DNA from: Rhodomicrobium lacus | Lineage (GTDB): Bacteria; Pseudomonadota; Alphaproteobacteria; Rhizobiales; Rhodomicrobiaceae | DNA length: 64,000 nucleotides | Direction: 5' to 3' | Assembly (NCBI RefSeq): GCF_003992725.1 | Contig: NZ_RZNF01000003.1 | Span: 186,001 to 250,000 of the forward strand | Part shown: positions 1 through 10,256 of the stretch, one piece after another | Layout: each line of letters begins with the position of its first letter | How positions within the stretch are numbered: position 1 is the stretch's first letter | Notes under the pieces: generated by a model | The model's input: only the letters and a program-made list of their open reading frames with translations | What the model was told of the DNA's origin: nothing | Databases searched by the model: none | Program-made: the position numbers and the translations under genes

Positions 1-218
1 TGAAGGAGCGTTTCGCCGCGCTTGAAACATGGGACGCGCCTTCGATCGAAGCCGCTACGCGCGCCTACGCCGAGGAAACGGGCGCGAAGCTCGGCAATAT
101 CGCGCAGCCGCTCCGCGCCGCAGCGACAGGTCGCACGGTGTCACCGCCCGTCTTCGATGTGCTCGCCGTGCTCGGCCGCGACGAGGCGCTGGCCCGCATC
201 GCCGATCAGGCCGCCTAG
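1..218 (+). CDS. gltX: Glutamate-tRNA ligase, C-terminal end (partial)
   Basis: Only the last 71 codons are present, read from base 3 to a TAG at 216-218. The translation has the helical anticodon-binding tail typical of alphaproteobacterial GltX, with segments such as [12 protein letters not shown] and a final [14 protein letters not shown] stretch. GltX charges tRNA-Glu (or tRNA-Glu and tRNA-Gln in organisms that use the amidotransferase route) in the cytoplasm. The catalytic Rossmann domain lies upstream of the window, so nothing can be said about the active site. A perfect hairpin follows 10 bases after the stop and may end the transcript. The call rests on the tail alone but the tail is characteristic. 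Confidence 0.8.
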   Translation, partial: KERFAALETWDAPSIEAATRAYAEETGAKLGNIAQPLRAAATGRTVSPPVFDVLAVLGRDEALARIADQAA

Positions 219-573
219 ACCCGGATTCGATCGGGTTGATGCAACCCGATCGCTGAGTCCGCCTTCCGAACGCGCTTGACCGAAAAGCCGAGGCTCGCCG
301 CCGCCGATGCATGGCATAAACGGATCGCCTCTGCTTTTCGTGAATTGCATTCTTGGTATACAACATGCCTTAATCGCGCAGGCTGGTGAGCCTGGAACGC
401 GCGGCAAGCCTTTGCATTAATACCCGCACGAAACGGGATTGCGCTCGCGATAATGTGCGGTTGCACGCAAAGTGTGCAGTGCAAAATGTGCTGGCAAATT
501 AGGCGATGGCGTGTCACCCTCACGGCACCCTACGCGCCTCCCGCGCGCGGCATAACGTCACCAGGAGGCGAGC
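219..573. other. Intergenic region between gltX and gltA
   Basis: About 355 bases without a credible gene. It contains the 229-251 palindrome and, near 430-500, a more A+T-rich stretch that probably carries the gltA promoter. No individual promoter box is clear enough to call. The ribosome-binding site of gltA (CAGGAGG) lies at its right end. Confidence 0.5.
229..251. repeat. Palindrome, GATCnGGTTG family, copy 1
   Basis: The arms GATCGGGTTG and CAACCCGATC are perfect and enclose ATG. It lies just after gltX, where it could act as a terminator, although no T-run follows. Related palindromes occur at 47610-47636, 47671-47693 and 52016-52040. Confidence 0.6.
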
Positions 574-1911
<1,338 letters not shown>

Positions 1912-2002
1912 AACTGAAAGGCGCGCGTCTCATTGTGGGACGCGCCGTCTTTTCGGCGGTCTGGCCGCCGGCATCGCTCCTTTCTCAGGCCACGGAGCGA
2001 AC

Positions 2003-2034
2003 AAAAAAGGCCGGAACCGCTTCTCGGTCCGGCC
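2003..2034 (-). terminator. Intrinsic terminator for the leftward transcript
   Basis: A GGCCGG..CCG stem with a CTTCT loop lies at 2009-2034. On the minus strand it is followed by a T-run (the plus-strand AAAAAA at 2003-2008). It sits between convergent gltA and the small membrane-protein gene and would stop the leftward aap-side transcript; the stem could also serve gltA. Confidence 0.75.
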
Positions 2035-2093
2035 TGATCTGATGATATAAGGCGGATCGCGCGTTCTCTGGAACGCGCTTCGCTTGATGACGA

Positions 2094-2663
2094 TTAGACG
2101 TCGAAGTGCAAAAGCGCCCAAAGGCCCAGAAGCAGGGCACCGGCACCGCCACCATAGGCGAGCGTCGTATTGAGTTGCTCAGGCGCGAGGTGAAGATACT
2201 GGAACGCGCCGAAGCCAGCGCCCGCGCCCAGAAGTGCGCCGACCAGCGTCAGCACCACGAACTTCACCCAGCCGCGGAAGAAGCCCTTCTTGACCGGCTC
2301 GCCCTCAACCTTCTTGCGTCCCAAGGGAGGAAGAGCGCGGCGATTGGGATTGACGGCCTTCTTTGGCGCGGGAGCCTTCTCGACGGGTGCAACCGGGGCC
2401 TCAACCGCCGGAGCGACCTCGGGAGCCTCGGCAACCGCCTCGACGGACGGGGCGGGAGCAGCGGCCGGAGCTTCCTCCGCTGCGGGGGCGGCTTCCGCGT
2501 GCCAATGCGGCGGAAGGGGCGGCTTGCGGCCGGGCTCGAATGCGGGAGCCTTGGGTTCTTCCACCACTTGAACGGGTTCAGCCGATGCCTCGGCCGGTTT
2601 TGGCGCGGCCCCGCTTGCCACGCGTTGTGCTTCTTCCTGCTGACGCACGAGATCTGGATCCAT
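2094..2663 (-). CDS. Ala/Pro-rich protein with two C-terminal membrane segments, unknown function
   Basis: The 189-residue product is not a family I recognise. Residues 1-115 are low-complexity, rich in Ala, Pro and Glu (PAEEAPAAAPAP-like runs), followed by a basic patch (NRRALPPLGRKKVEG). Two hydrophobic segments occupy roughly 134-156 and 165-187, so the long disordered tail would hang off a membrane hairpin. The start at 2663 is chosen because GGGGG lies just upstream; a longer reading frame continues into aapM without a better site. It begins 23 bases after aapM ends and could be co-transcribed with it, in the place where an aapP ATPase gene would be expected. Confidence 0.7.
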   Translation of the reverse strand: MDPDLVRQQEEAQRVASGAAPKPAEASAEPVQVVEEPKAPAFEPGRKPPLPPHWHAEAAPAAEEAPAAAPAPSVEAVAEAPEVAPAVEAPVAPVEKAPAPKKAVNPNRRALPPLGRKKVEGEPVKKGFFRGWVKFVVLTLVGALLGAGAGFGAFQYLHLAPEQLNTTLAYGGGAGALLLGLWALLHFDV

Positions 2664-2686
2664 AACGTATTCCCCCGGAAAAGACG

Positions 2687-3763
2687 TTAGCGTCGGCCCT
2701 CGGCCGTTACGCGCTCTAAATATGCGCTGACTGCTGCAATAGCATAGCACAGGCTCCAAAAGACAAGGGCCGCGAAAGCGTAGCCAGTCAATGTCGTCGT
2801 CGATGCAGACCATGCCGGATCAGTGGCGGCGAGTTGTATCATGCCGAGGAAGTCAAATAATCCAATGACTAGGACCAGGGTCGTGTCTTTCAAAAGGCCG
2901 ATGAACGTCCCGGCAATACCCGGCAGGGCGCTACGAATTGCCTGTGGAAGAATAATGAGCGCGAGGATTTGTGAATAGCGCAGGCCTAGCGCTCGCCCCG
3001 CTGTAACCTGATTTTCGGGCACGCTCTGGAGGCCACCTCGAATCGTCTCCGCCATATAGGCGCTAGCGAACACCGCGATGGCGAAAAGAGCGCGCGCAAG
3101 CTTGTCGATGCTTGCCCCCTCCGGCAGGAAAAGCGGCAGCATCACAGCCGCCATGAACAGCACCGTCACGAGCGGCACCCCGCGCCAGAATTCGATGAAA
3201 CAGATCGCAAGCCAGCGCGGCACAGGCCAGCTCGACCGCCGCATCAGCGCGAGCACGATGCCGAGCGGCAGAGAGGCCGCGATCCCGGTGTAGGACACGA
3301 GGAGCGTCAAGGTGAGGCCGCCCCATACGTCCGTTGGGACGGGCGCGAGCAGGACGCCGTCGCCGGCAACCAGAAGGAACGCGAGCGGCAGTCCGAGCGC
3401 CACGGCTGCGGCGTAGCCAGCCAACCCGACGCGACGGCGCGCGAGGAACGCCGCCACCAGGAGCGCGGGCGGAAGCAGCATCCCCGTCATCGCTCGCCAT
3501 AGCTCGTTGTCGGGATAGCGGCCGAAAACGAACTGCTTCAGCTTCGCGGCGACGAACGGCCAGCAAGCGCCATCGGTCGCCCGGCAGGCCGAGACATCGC
3601 CGCTCCACGCCGCGCCGAACACGAGGAACGACAGCGCGCCGTAAGCGGCGAAGGCGAGCGCCACGCCGAGCGCGAGCGTCACGGCGGCGTTCACCGCACG
3701 CCCGAGCAGGCGGCGAAACGGCGGCATATCGGCGGAGAAACGCGGCGCGTCGGGCATTGTCAT
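2687..3763 (-). CDS. aapM: General L-amino-acid ABC transporter, permease AapM-type
   Basis: This is a 358-residue inner-membrane permease of the His/Glu/Gln/Arg (HAAT) class. The second half carries the binding-protein-dependent permease signature, with an EAA-like loop near ENQVTAGRALGLRYSQILALIILPQAIRSALPG, which contacts the ATPase. Several hydrophobic helices and a large periplasmic insertion rich in Cys and Trp (around residues 50-80) match AapM rather than the shorter HisM-type. Its start overlaps the stop of aapQ in ATGA, so the two are translationally coupled. Substrate range (broad L-amino acids) is inferred from the Aap family. Confidence 0.88.
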   Translation of the reverse strand: MTMPDAPRFSADMPPFRRLLGRAVNAAVTLALGVALAFAAYGALSFLVFGAAWSGDVSACRATDGACWPFVAAKLKQFVFGRYPDNELWRAMTGMLLPPALLVAAFLARRRVGLAGYAAAVALGLPLAFLLVAGDGVLLAPVPTDVWGGLTLTLLVSYTGIAASLPLGIVLALMRRSSWPVPRWLAICFIEFWRGVPLVTVLFMAAVMLPLFLPEGASIDKLARALFAIAVFASAYMAETIRGGLQSVPENQVTAGRALGLRYSQILALIILPQAIRSALPGIAGTFIGLLKDTTLVLVIGLFDFLGMIQLAATDPAWSASTTTLTGYAFAALVFWSLCYAIAAVSAYLERVTAEGRR

Positions 3764-4833
3764 GCACGGATCCTCGCATTCTGCCAGTTGAGAAGCGCGG
3801 CCGTGGCGAGCGACAACGTGAGATAGACGCCCATGGTCAACGCCATGATCTCCACCGCCTGCCCCGTCTGCGCGAGCGTCGTACCGGCGAAGATCGACAC
3901 GAGATCCGGGTAGGCGATGGCCACCGCGAGCGAGGAATTCTTGGTGAGGTTCAGATACTGGCTCGTGAGCGGCGGCACGACGAGACGCAGGGCTTGCGGA
4001 AGAACGACGTAGCGCATCGCCTGCAAGCCGGTCAGCCCCAACGCGGCGGCCGCCTGCCCCTGCCCTCGCGCGACCGACTGAATGCCCGCGCGCACGATCT
4101 CGGCGATATAGGCGGCGGTGTAGATCGCAAGTGCGGCGACGAGCGCGACGAATTCAGGGATGAGGCGCAAGCCGCCGGAGACGGAGAGCCCGCGCGCTTC
4201 GGGCCAGACGATGTGCGTCATCGCCAATGCGGCGATGAGTGCGACGGCCCCGCCGACATTGGCGAAGACGCGCCACCGCGCTTTCAAGACCAGAGCCGCC
4301 GCGAACAAGGCCACCGCCGCGACGAAGAACCAGCCGCCGCCTTGCGGTTCCGGCAAGAACAGCCCGCGATTGTTGAGATACGCGCCCGCGAACTCGAAGC
4401 CTGTGCGTGGCGGCGGCAACTGGCGCAACACACCGAAGTAAAAGAAGAACAGGATCAGCAGCAGCGGCAGATTGCGGAACAGCTCGACATATCCGGCGGC
4501 GACAGCGCGCACCAGGCGATTCGGCGCAAGCCGCGCGACGCCTATGCTGAAGCCGATGACGGTGGCGATGGCGATACCGATGGCCGCTACAAGCAGCGTA
4601 TTGAGAAGGCCGACGACGAAAGCGCGGCCGTAGGTGGATCTTTCGTCAAACGGAATGAGCGTTTGCAGCACGCTGAAACCGGCAGGCTCCGACAGGAAGC
4701 CGAGGCCGAAATGCACGGGCAACCGCCCGATGTTCGTCCATGCCGTAAAGACGAGCCACCCGGCAAACGCCACCACTGCGGCGAGAAGCGCAGCCTGTAT
4801 CCAGAAGCGTGCCGCGCGTCCCGTCTCTTCCAT
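3760..4833 (-). CDS. aapQ: General L-amino-acid ABC transporter, permease AapQ-type
   Basis: A 357-residue membrane protein forming the partner permease of AapM. It has a long first segment with an extra loop and then the conserved permease core (IAEIVRAGIQSVARGQGQAAAALGLTG and a following VVLPQALRLVVPPLTSQYLN), the cytoplasmic coupling loop for the ABC ATPase. The two permeases are predicted to form a heterodimeric channel fed by AapJ. It starts 40 bases after aapJ and overlaps aapM by four bases. No frame break or missing motif was seen. Confidence 0.88.
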   Translation of the reverse strand: MEETGRAARFWIQAALLAAVVAFAGWLVFTAWTNIGRLPVHFGLGFLSEPAGFSVLQTLIPFDERSTYGRAFVVGLLNTLLVAAIGIAIATVIGFSIGVARLAPNRLVRAVAAGYVELFRNLPLLLILFFFYFGVLRQLPPPRTGFEFAGAYLNNRGLFLPEPQGGGWFFVAAVALFAAALVLKARWRVFANVGGAVALIAALAMTHIVWPEARGLSVSGGLRLIPEFVALVAALAIYTAAYIAEIVRAGIQSVARGQGQAAAALGLTGLQAMRYVVLPQALRLVVPPLTSQYLNLTKNSSLAVAIAYPDLVSIFAGTTLAQTGQAVEIMALTMGVYLTLSLATAALLNWQNARIRA

Positions 4834-4873
4834 TTGCCTTTTGCGTTTCCGTGGAAGTGATGTCGGTGAAAAG

Positions 4874-5890
4874 CTATCGCACCGGTGGCGCGAACAGGAT
4901 GCCGCCGTTGTTCCAGAGCTTGTTCAGCCCGCGCTCGATCTTGAGCGGGCTTTGCTGGCCGAGATTGCGATCGAAAATCTCGCCATAATTGCCGACCGCG
5001 CGGATGGCCTTCAGCGCCCAGTCCTTGTCCAGACCGAGCGCCCGCCCGTAATCGCTTTCCGCGCCGAGCAGCCGCCGCACACCGGGGGCCGCGTCGGTTC
5101 GGGAAAGCTTGTCCGCATTGGCTTTCGTTACCGCCAGTTCCTCCGCGTCGATGAGCGCGAACAGCGTCCAGCGCACGAGACTTTCCCATTGCGGGTCGTT
5201 CTGCCTGACGGCCGGGGCGAGCGGCTCTTTTGAAATGAGATCCGGCAGGATCACGTGATCGTCCGGCTGGGCGAGCTTGATGCGCTGCGCCGACAGGCTC
5301 GACGCGTCGGTGGAATAGACGTCGCAGCGCTCCGCCTCGTAAGCCTTGAGGGCCTCGTCCGACTTCTCGAAGGCGACGATCTTGTAGGGCATGGAGCGAG
5401 CCCGGAAGAAATCCGCGATGTTGAGTTCGGTCGTCGTGCCGGTGTTGGTGCACACCTCCGCGCCAGACAGTTCGAGCGCACTTTGCACTTCGAGCTTCTT
5501 GCGCACCATAAGCCCCTGCCCGTCGTGATAGATCACGCCGACGAAGGTGATTCCAAGCGCCGTATCGTTCTGCATCGTCCAGGTCGAGACGCGCGAAAGC
5601 ACGTCGATCTCGCCCGACTGGAGCGCCGTGAAGCGCTGCTTCGATGACAGCGGCACGAAATTTACCTTCGATGCATCGTCGAAGATGGCGGCGGCGACCG
5701 CGCGGCAGAAATCGACATCGAGACCGGCCCAGTTGCCGCTCGCATCCGCCGAGGAGAAGCCCGCGAGCCCCTGCGTGACGCCGCAATTCAGCTTGCCGCG
5801 CGCCCTGACCTCGTCAAGCGTCCCCGCCTGAGCGCCGACACAGTGAAGTGCAAGTGCAAGAGCGCAATATAGAATCCCGTGACGCTTCAT
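4874..5890 (-). CDS. aapJ: General L-amino-acid ABC transporter, periplasmic binding protein
   Basis: The 338-residue product begins with a signal peptide (MKRHGILYCALALALHCVGAQA, likely cut after AQA), then the family-3 solute-binding fold: LNCGVTQGLAGFSSADASG, a DVDFCRAVAAAIF segment and a long C-terminal lobe. The conserved Cys residues near positions 36 and 62 and the TWTMQNDT region match AapJ/BztA proteins. It would deliver amino acids to AapQ/AapM. As first gene of the leftward operon its promoter should lie between 5891 and 6041, shared with the divergent metC. Confidence 0.9.
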   Translation of the reverse strand: MKRHGILYCALALALHCVGAQAGTLDEVRARGKLNCGVTQGLAGFSSADASGNWAGLDVDFCRAVAAAIFDDASKVNFVPLSSKQRFTALQSGEIDVLSRVSTWTMQNDTALGITFVGVIYHDGQGLMVRKKLEVQSALELSGAEVCTNTGTTTELNIADFFRARSMPYKIVAFEKSDEALKAYEAERCDVYSTDASSLSAQRIKLAQPDDHVILPDLISKEPLAPAVRQNDPQWESLVRWTLFALIDAEELAVTKANADKLSRTDAAPGVRRLLGAESDYGRALGLDKDWALKAIRAVGNYGEIFDRNLGQQSPLKIERGLNKLWNNGGILFAPPVR

Positions 5891-6041
5891 CCTGTCTCCT
5901 GGTTCGAGGCTCGCTGCGGGGGGCTTCCGTCAGGCTGATGTCCTTGACTTGGCAGCATTAAGGCAAAACGCGGGCTTGCGGTCTAACTTGACGCCCCATC
6001 TTGAATGGTGTGAACAAAAGACTTTTACGAGGCGAGGCGAC

Positions 6042-7220
6042 ATGACAGGCCAACACGGACGCGACGAGGATATTTCCGTCGAGACGGAAGCGACACAGCT
6101 CGGTCGCGATCCGCATCGCTATTTCGGCTTCGTGAACATGCCCGTCTATCGCGGTTCGACGGTCTTGTACCCGAACGCCGAGAGCCTCGAATCGCGCGAC
6201 GTGCCCTATACTTACGGGCGTCCATCGAATCCGACCACCCGCGCGCTCGAAGAGGCGCTGACGAAGCTCGAAGGAGGCGCGCGAACCTTTCTCGCGCCAT
6301 CCGGCCTCTCCGCCGTGTCGACGCTGCTTCTCACCTACGCCGAAGCGGGCGGGCATATCCTCATCACCGACAGCGCCTACTTCCCGACCCGGCGCTTCGC
6401 GAGCAAGGTGCTGAAGCGGCTCGGCGTGGAGGTCGAATATTACGATCCGCTGATCGGCGGCGGCATTGCGGCGCTGATCCGGTCGAACACGAAGCTCGTT
6501 TTCACCGAGTCGCCCGGCTCGCAGACCTTCGAGGTGCAGGACATCCCGGCGATCTGCGCCGCCGCGCGCGGGCGCAATGTGCCCGTCGCCATCGACAACA
6601 CATGGGCGACGCCGATCTTCCTCCGCGCCTTCGATCTCGGCGTGAACATCACGGTGACGGCCGCGACGAAGTACATCGTCGGCCATGCGGATTCGCTTCT
6701 CGGCGCGATCACCTGCGACGCAGCGACGGCCCCGGCGGTCGCCGCCACGCATGAGACGCTCGGCCTTTGCGTAAACGGCGAGGATGCATTTCTCGCTTTG
6801 CGCGGCCTTCGCACGTTGCCGGTGCGGCTTGAGCGGCATTACAAATCCGCGCTCGCGATGGCCGAATGGCTGGCGGCGCGCCCCGAAGTCGCCCGCGTCA
6901 TTCATCCGGCTCTCCCCGGCTGTCCCGGCCACGACCTCTGGAAGCGCGACTTTCTCGGCGCAAGCGGGCTTTTCACCATCGTCTTGAAGCCGCAGCCGAA
7001 GGAAGCCGTACGGCGTTTCCTCAACGCGCTTCAGATTTTTGGAATGGGCTATTCGTGGGGCGGTTATGAAAGCCTCATCGTGCCGTTCGACTGCTCGCAT
7101 TCGCGCACGGCGACGAAGTGGCAGGCGGAAGGCCCGGCGCTGCGCCTCCACATCGGCCTCGAAGACGTGGGCGACCTGAAGCGCGACCTCGAACGCAGCT
7201 TCGCGGCGCTGGCGGGCTGA
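6042..7220 (+). CDS. metC: Cystathionine beta-lyase (PLP-dependent)
   Basis: A 392-residue Cys/Met-metabolism PLP enzyme of the trans-sulfuration family, expected to split cystathionine into homocysteine, pyruvate and ammonia. The PLP lysine is about K210 in AATKYIVGHADSLLGA, preceded by the IDNTWATPIFLRAFDLG motif; the C-terminal GYSWGGYESL segment is typical of proteobacterial MetC. The ATG at 6042 follows GAGGCGAGG; an in-frame codon 93 bases earlier is less likely because MTGQHGRDE matches usual family starts. It is divergent from aapJ. Gamma-synthase or O-acetylhomoserine activities cannot be fully excluded from sequence. Confidence 0.88.
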   Translation: MTGQHGRDEDISVETEATQLGRDPHRYFGFVNMPVYRGSTVLYPNAESLESRDVPYTYGRPSNPTTRALEEALTKLEGGARTFLAPSGLSAVSTLLLTYAEAGGHILITDSAYFPTRRFASKVLKRLGVEVEYYDPLIGGGIAALIRSNTKLVFTESPGSQTFEVQDIPAICAAARGRNVPVAIDNTWATPIFLRAFDLGVNITVTAATKYIVGHADSLLGAITCDAATAPAVAATHETLGLCVNGEDAFLALRGLRTLPVRLERHYKSALAMAEWLAARPEVARVIHPALPGCPGHDLWKRDFLGASGLFTIVLKPQPKEAVRRFLNALQIFGMGYSWGGYESLIVPFDCSHSRTATKWQAEGPALRLHIGLEDVGDLKRDLERSFAALAG

Positions 7221-7375
7221 TCGCCTGCTGCGCTCGCTCAGAATCAGGTCGGTCGTTAACGCAGGCTGACCCGCGAGAACATCCGTGGAAAACGGTCGCA
7301 GTTTTTGTTTCACGCCGGTTTCACGACGAACGAATCGAATACACTTGCGCTCTTGGTCAAGATGGAGCTTTGCGA

Positions 7376-9205
7376 GTGCGTTCCCTGTCCCTGCCGTTAC
7401 AGCATCCTCGCGCGCAATCGGCGTTTCTCGGCGTGGAGCGTTCGGCGCGCGGGCTCAAATGGATCGAGCGCCTGGCGCCGCAGGATGCGCATATCGCGGC
7501 GGCGATCGCGCAGCGCCATAACCTTCCGGAAATCATCGGCCGCATCCTTGCCGCGCGCGGCGTCTCGCTCGACGACGTGGCCGACGTGCTCAACCCCACG
7601 CTGCGCGCGCTCTGCCCCGACCCGTCGACCTTCACCGACATGGACAAGGCCGCCGAGCGCATCGCGCGCGCCATCGAGACGGGCGAGCGCATCGCCATCT
7701 TCGGCGACTACGACGTGGACGGCGCGTCGTCCTCGGCGCTGATGAAGCGCTTCCTCGCGTGGCATGGGCTCGACGCGCGCATCTACATCCCCGACCGCAT
7801 AACCGAGGGCTACGGCCCGAACGGCCCCGCCATCACTCAACTCATCGAGGACGGCGCGCAGCTCATCCTGACGGTGGACTGCGGTTCGACCAGCTTCGAG
7901 GCGCTCGACGTCGCGGCGAAACGGGGCATCGATGTCGTCGTGGTGGATCATCATCAGGTGAACGAGGAGCTTCCGGCTGCCTATGCCGTGGTGAACCCGA
8001 ACCGGCAGGATTGCCTGTCTGCGCAAGGCCACCTTTGCGCGGCAGGCGTGACATTCCTCCTGTGTGTCGCGGCCCAGCGGCGGCTTAGGGCTAAAGGCGC
8101 CTACACGAAATCCCCCGCGCCGGACCTGCTCGGCTGGCTCGACATCGTGGCGCTGGCGACGGTGTGCGATGTGGTGCCGCTTTCCGGGGTCAACCGCGCT
8201 TTCGTGGTGCAGGGGCTGAAAGTGCTCCGCAATCGCCGCAATCCGGGCCTTCGCGCGCTCGCCGACGCGGCGGGCGTGAACAAGCCGCCCTCGCCCTATA
8301 CGCTCGGCTTCGTGCTCGGGCCGCGCATCAACGCAGGCGGGCGTATCGGCGACGCGAGCCTTGGCGCACGGCTGCTTGCGTCCGAAGATGAAATCGAGAC
8401 GCGCCGCATCGCCGAAACGCTCGACCGCCTCAACCGCGAACGACGCGAGATCGAAATCAAGACGGTCGAGGAAGCGGCCGCCTGGGCCGACCGCACGCTG
8501 ATGGAAGACCCGTCCGCGCCGATCATCATCGCGGGTTCGCCCGCCTGGCATAAGGGGCTTGTCGGTCTTGCGGCGAGCCGCCTCACCGAGCGGTTTCAGA
8601 GGCCGTGTCTGATCTTCTCGCAGGACGAGGAAGCGGGCGAATCCACCGGCTCCGCGCGCTCGGTATCGGGCGTCGACATCGGCGCGGCGGTGCGCGGTGC
8701 GGTTGAAGCCGGCGTCGCGAAAAAGGGTGGCGGCCATACGATGGCGGCGGGCATCACCGTCGATACGGCGCGGCTGCACGAGCTGGCGGCCTTTCTGCGC
8801 GCGGCGCTCGACCCCGCCTATCGCGTTGCAAGCGCCGCGCCCGAGTTGCCAATCGACGGTGTGCTCAGGCCACGCGCGGCGACGCTCGATTTCTGCGCAC
8901 AGCTTGAGGCGGCTGGCCCTTACGGACAGGGCAATCCCGCGCCGCGCTTCAGCCTCGCCTCCGTTCGCCCGACCATGATCAAGGAAATTTCCGGCGGCCA
9001 CCTGCGCCTTGCTCTTCAGGATATGGACGGCAGCCAGATCAGCGCGGTCGCTTTCCGTGCGGCGGAAACCGAGATCGGCGCGGCGCTCGCCGCCGGGCGC
9101 GACCTCGCCTGCCACGTGGCGGGCCGCATCGAGCGCGACGAATGGGGCGGCAAGAGCCGCATCGAGTTCCACATCGAGGATGTCGCGCCCGCGAATGCGC
9201 GCTAG
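7376..9205 (+). CDS. recJ: Single-stranded-DNA 5'-3' exonuclease RecJ
   Basis: The 609-residue product is a DHH-family nuclease acting in recombination and mismatch repair. The motif AIFGDYDVDGASS (about residue 110) and VVDHHQVNEELP (about 191-193) bind the metal ions; the DHHA1 domain shows KKGGGHTMAAGITV, and a C-terminal OB-like region follows (RPTMIKEISGGHLRLALQD). A GTG at 7376 is preferred, with GGAG eight bases upstream; the open frame extends further but that part overlaps metC and looks non-coding. Its TAG stop coincides exactly with the left edge of a composite palindromic repeat. Confidence 0.93.
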   Translation: MRSLSLPLQHPRAQSAFLGVERSARGLKWIERLAPQDAHIAAAIAQRHNLPEIIGRILAARGVSLDDVADVLNPTLRALCPDPSTFTDMDKAAERIARAIETGERIAIFGDYDVDGASSSALMKRFLAWHGLDARIYIPDRITEGYGPNGPAITQLIEDGAQLILTVDCGSTSFEALDVAAKRGIDVVVVDHHQVNEELPAAYAVVNPNRQDCLSAQGHLCAAGVTFLLCVAAQRRLRAKGAYTKSPAPDLLGWLDIVALATVCDVVPLSGVNRAFVVQGLKVLRNRRNPGLRALADAAGVNKPPSPYTLGFVLGPRINAGGRIGDASLGARLLASEDEIETRRIAETLDRLNRERREIEIKTVEEAAAWADRTLMEDPSAPIIIAGSPAWHKGLVGLAASRLTERFQRPCLIFSQDEEAGESTGSARSVSGVDIGAAVRGAVEAGVAKKGGGHTMAAGITVDTARLHELAAFLRAALDPAYRVASAAPELPIDGVLRPRAATLDFCAQLEAAGPYGQGNPAPRFSLASVRPTMIKEISGGHLRLALQDMDGSQISAVAFRAAETEIGAALAAGRDLACHVAGRIERDEWGGKSRIEFHIEDVAPANAR

Positions 9206-9367
9206 TGGAGCGAATTTCACATTTGAGTCCCGATGGCTGCGCGCTCTCGCTCAAATGTCAAATTCAAAAACTCCAATCAAATCATGATGTTGGTAGTGGT
9301 CCTTCGATTCCACATTTGCTCGCAAGCGTGCTGCAAACGGATGCAAATGTCGGAATCGGACCACTAG
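9202..9367. repeat. Composite palindromic repeat, copy 1 (unit B then unit A)
   Basis: Unit B (9202-9275) has edges CTAGTGGAG and CTCCA and inner arms around CACATTTGAG / CTCAAATGTC. Unit A (9294-9367) runs from TAGTGGTCC to GGACCACTAG, with arms CACATTTGC / GCAAATGTCGGAATCG. The same two units, in opposite order and orientation, occur at 62171-62341, and with a decayed B unit at 50880-51055. The left edge supplies the recJ stop codon. Confidence 0.85.
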
Positions 9368-9560
9368 ATGCCGTTCCGATTGAATCGCGATCAGGTCGGG
9401 GAAACTCCTTCCTCGAAGTTCAGAGGGGGACGGGCAGAAACTCAGCGTGAGCGACACCTGACCGGACGTTAACGTGTCGCGCCGTCCGTGTACGGTTATT
9501 CTCTTGGCGGTGCCATATTTCAGGAGTAATTCTTCCCGAATTGCGGGAGGCTTCGTCACC

Positions 9561-10256
9561 ATGGCAGCGGGAATATCACCGGGCCTTGTTCGTGCCCTGA
9601 TCAAACCGGCGGTTGGTTCAGGCTTTTATGTCGCCCTTGCCTTTCTGGGAGCCGGCAGCCTCGATTGGAACCGCGGCTGGCTTTATGCCGCCGTGTTTGT
9701 CGGCGTGTCGGTCGCAGGCAGTCTGATCGTGCGTTTCGCAAGCCCCGGACTTCTGGAAGAACGCGCAAAAGGCATTCGCAAGGACACGAAGCCTTTCGAC
9801 AGGCTTTTCTATGCCCTGTTCCTGCCCGTCGTCCTCTTCTATCCCTTTCTGGCCGGACTGGATGCCGAACGCTTTTCGTGGGCACCGTTGCCCTGGTGGA
9901 CCATCTATCCGGGCGTTCTTTGCTTCCTGGCGGGTTCGCTGATCACGACGTGGACGATGGTCGTGAACCGCCACGCCGAAAGTACCGTCCGCATCCAGAG
10001 CGATAGAAGCCACGCGGTCGTCACCGACGGCCCTTACACCGTCGTCCGCCACCCGATGTATGTGGGGACGCTGCTGGGGTTGCCCGGCACCGCGCTCATG
10101 CTCGGTTCGGGCTGGGCGCTCCTGCCGATGGCCCTCGTGATGATGCTGTTTGTATGGCGCACCGCACGCGAAGATCGCGCCCTGCGGCAGGAACTCGCCG
10201 GATACGAAGACTATGCCGCGATCACGCACCATCGATTGGTGCCGGGACTCTGGTAG
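9561..10256 (+). CDS. Isoprenylcysteine carboxyl methyltransferase (ICMT)-like membrane protein
   Basis: A 231-residue integral membrane protein of the ICMT/PEMT-like methyltransferase superfamily. The diagnostic C-terminal segment is present: VVRHPMYVGTLLGLPG, followed by hydrophobic helices and a REDRALRQELAGYEDY tail, which in the family binds S-adenosylmethionine. Four to five hydrophobic helices precede and follow it. The natural substrate of bacterial members is mostly unknown; lipid or small-molecule methylation is possible. The ATG at 9561 has GGGAGG upstream; an in-frame GTG at 9474 would add a poorly conserved 29 residues. Upstream lies repeat copy 1; downstream is the leader of the nitrogenase-like cluster. 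Confidence 0.75.
   Translation: MAAGISPGLVRALIKPAVGSGFYVALAFLGAGSLDWNRGWLYAAVFVGVSVAGSLIVRFASPGLLEERAKGIRKDTKPFDRLFYALFLPVVLFYPFLAGLDAERFSWAPLPWWTIYPGVLCFLAGSLITTWTMVVNRHAESTVRIQSDRSHAVVTDGPYTVVRHPMYVGTLLGLPGTALMLGSGWALLPMALVMMLFVWRTAREDRALRQELAGYEDYAAITHHRLVPGLW

Noticed and set aside
5891-6041. SAM-II or other methionine riboswitch before metC
   Set aside because: The 150-base divergent leader shows no pseudoknot pattern with the SAM-II core; nothing convincing was found.
7397-9220. 607-codon open frame on the minus strand
   Set aside because: Antisense to recJ, with the same Arg/Ala/His-rich character and no recognisable domain.
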